Positions 62,436 to 64,000 of a stretch of DNA of 64,000 nucleotides are shown here, one piece after another (position 1 is the stretch's first letter; each line of letters starts with the position of its first letter). Source of the stretch: Chryseobacterium aquaeductus (lineage in GTDB: Bacteria; Bacteroidota; Bacteroidia; Flavobacteriales; Weeksellaceae); assembly GCF_905175375.1 (NCBI RefSeq), contig NZ_CAJIMS010000001.1:1674001-1738000 (forward strand), in the 5' to 3' direction. The notes under the pieces were generated by a model, which saw nothing but the letters and a program-made list of their open reading frames with translations, ran no database searches and was not told the origin of the DNA. The position numbers and the translations under genes were made by a program.

Positions 62436-63473
62436 ATGATTAAGAAATTTATCATCACAGGAATGTTGTGCCTTGTTGCCACGTCAATGAAAGCGCAAAA
62501 AGCAATGAAACTAGACCTTTCTTCTAAAAGCGAAACAACGGTAAGCCCAATTGTAAAAGAAAAGGTAGAAGAATACGCTTCGAAGATTAACGTCATTATT
62601 CAGGAAGAGAAAAATTTGATGGAAGCGGAATTGCTTGCTCTTCAAACTAAAAATTTAGATAAAGCAGAATTTGATAAACAAAAATCTCAAATTGCAGATA
62701 ACTATTCTGAAAAAATTGATCAGAGAATTGAAGCTTTAGGTTTTGATCTTGATAGTGTAGTCCAAAAGCAGGTAAGGTTCTCATTGTTGAATTCTGATGT
62801 GACTTCTAATGAAGAATTGAAAGAAAAACTGTTAAAAGAGTTTCGTAGTACTAAAAATCTTTCAGGATATTTCACTTACGGAATCATGAATCTTACTAAT
62901 GATCTTCCGGATAACAATTTAGATAGAAACATGGGATATGCGAGCAATCTTGAATTTGGTTTGAAATTTAATTATCAATTTAGCAGAACAAGTCCGTGGG
63001 GATTGATTTCGGGAATCGGATTTTCCTGGAGAACTCTTCGTCCTGATAATAATATGATTTTCGCTAAAGATGCCAATGCAGGAGTTTATTTAGCAAACTA
63101 TGGCGGAAATGTTGACAAAACGAAATTAAGAACCGGCTATATTATGGTTCCGCTGGGTTTTCAGTATAACTTTTCAAAGATGAAAAATGCTGGTATGGAT
63201 GTTCAGTACAGACCGTATTCTGATGGTTTCAGAGTGGCTGCGAATATGTATGGAGGCGTAAAAATGTCTACCAGCAACATTGTAAGAGGTGATGGTCCGG
63301 ATTTCAGAGACAGAGGCAATTATCAGGTTAATCCTTTTGTTTATGGTGCACAGCTTACGTTTTCGTATGACAACATCAGTCTGTTTGTGAAAAAAGATTT
63401 CAGTAATTATTTTAAAGGAAGCAATTTTGAAAATGATAAAGCGATCATTTTTGGTATAGGATTTGGATTATAA
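62436..63473 (+). CDS. Outer-membrane beta-barrel-type protein
   Basis: The 345-residue protein has a signal peptide (KFIITGMLCLVATSMKAQ). A charged coiled N-terminal part (~30-110; EEKNLMEAELLALQTKNLDK) is followed by alternating strands ending in aromatic residues (SGYFTYGIMNL, EFGLKFNYQFS, GYIMVPLGFQYNF, VYGAQLTFSYDNI, IIFGIGFGL). The C-terminal pattern fits an outer-membrane barrel. It is likely the third gene of the ECF operon and a probable target or output of it. Terminator follows. Confidence 0.7.
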   Translation: MIKKFIITGMLCLVATSMKAQKAMKLDLSSKSETTVSPIVKEKVEEYASKINVIIQEEKNLMEAELLALQTKNLDKAEFDKQKSQIADNYSEKIDQRIEALGFDLDSVVQKQVRFSLLNSDVTSNEELKEKLLKEFRSTKNLSGYFTYGIMNLTNDLPDNNLDRNMGYASNLEFGLKFNYQFSRTSPWGLISGIGFSWRTLRPDNNMIFAKDANAGVYLANYGGNVDKTKLRTGYIMVPLGFQYNFSKMKNAGMDVQYRPYSDGFRVAANMYGGVKMSTSNIVRGDGPDFRDRGNYQVNPFVYGAQLTFSYDNISLFVKKDFSNYFKGSNFENDKAIIFGIGFGL

Positions 63474-63494
63474 AATTCACACATTCATATTAAC

Positions 63495-63532
63495 AAAAAA
63501 CTCCGTAGAATTTATTTCCACGGAGTTTTTTA
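63495..63532. terminator. Bidirectional terminator
   Basis: AAAAAACTCCGT and ACGGAGTTTTTT form a perfect stem between converging genes. 63533-63678 contains nothing else I recognise. Confidence 0.85.
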
Positions 63533-63678
63533 TCAATTATTAATTTTATCATTAAGATGTATTAAGAAGTGAAGACTAGTCTTGCTTTAAGCAGACTGCT
63601 TATCAAAATCTATTTGATTTTTCTTAATAAAACTTAACCACTTAATTTTCCTTAATGTTTCAAAAATAGGTCAAAATT

Positions 63679-64000
63679 TTATTTCAAACCTCCTACCATA
63701 TCTTCAGGTTTCACCCATTCGTCAAACTGTTCAGAAGTGACAAATCCAAGATTGATGGCTTCTTCTTTCAAAGTTGTTCCGTTTTTGTGAGCGGTTTTAG
63801 CGATTTTAGCAGCATTTTCATAACCGATATGTGTATTCAGAGCAGTTACCAACATCAAAGATTTATCTACCAATTCTTTGATTCTTTCGTGATTCGGTTC
63901 AATTCCAACTGCACAATGATCATTAAATGAGATACATGCATCCGCAATCAACTGAGCAGATTGCAAGAAATTGTAAGCCATCACAGGTTTAAAAACATTC
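63679..64000 (-). CDS. fumC: Class II fumarate hydratase, C-terminal part (5' end outside window)
   Basis: Fumarase of the TCA cycle (fumarate to malate). The frame is open to the right edge ([16 protein letters not shown]...). The last ~107 residues match the family end: [46 protein letters not shown] and [11 protein letters not shown]. The internal start at 63984 is not the true one. Confidence 0.93.
   Translation of the reverse strand, partial: NVFKPVMAYNFLQSAQLIADACISFNDHCAVGIEPNHERIKELVDKSLMLVTALNTHIGYENAAKIAKTAHKNGTTLKEEAINLGFVTSEQFDEWVKPEDMVGGLK

Overview
The window is AT-rich DNA from a flavobacterium, most likely Chryseobacterium or a close relative (Weeksellaceae). This rests on type IX secretion (T9SS) type A C-terminal sorting domains, Bacteroidetes-style promoters (TTG-N20-TAnnTTTG), A-rich leaders, and a right-hand block of typical Flavobacteriia housekeeping genes. 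No database search was possible, so family names come from motifs and architecture.

Two very different regions meet near 41.79 kb. From the left edge to there the DNA looks like an accessory island. It ends with a tyrosine integrase (40305-41513, minus) beside a 3' fragment of a tRNA-Leu(UAA) gene (41729-41786) that still has its own terminator, the usual footprint of an element integrated into a tRNA gene. From 42 kb to the end lies ordinary chromosome: a TonB-like protein, miaB, a sigma-54 activator, a membrane protein, lptE, a Glu-rich protein, a DUF4126 protein, rnpA, tcdA, a TatD-like hydrolase, a TetR regulator, bamD, rpoZ, coaBC, a DUF4835 (PorD-like) protein, recN, an ABC exporter pair, an ECF sigma factor operon and the end of fumC.

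The island contains two tandem copies of one composite system (unit A 2787-20956, unit B 20957 to about 38.7 kb). Each reads: an almost invariant 285-bp leader and promoter; a T9SS-sorted beta-propeller-like protein; a large SpvB/YD-repeat protein with a DUF5977-like end, which differs between units; a ~1180-residue RHS protein with a conserved core and a different C-terminal tip; and a small lipoprotein gene directly after the tip (candidate immunity). Next comes a 5-kb block: an Xre regulator divergent from a CHC2-Toprim-ATPase primase/helicase-like protein and two tyrosine recombinases. The second recombinase has lost catalytic residues. This block is practically identical in both units, while the rest has diverged. 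After about 250 bp of identical hairpin-rich non-coding DNA and a variable stretch comes an orphan RHS tip without the rest of the gene, followed by its own lipoprotein or membrane-protein gene, then IS3-family DNA.

The most interesting reading, which is inference, is a toxin-tip diversification system. A silent tip-plus-immunity cassette carrying about 120 bp of RHS core as a homology arm sits downstream of the expressed RHS gene, separated by a replication/recombination module that is itself duplicated or homogenised. One expressed tip carries a JAB/JAMM-like HxHxHP motif. Several island genes also carry short dispersed repeats inserted in frame.
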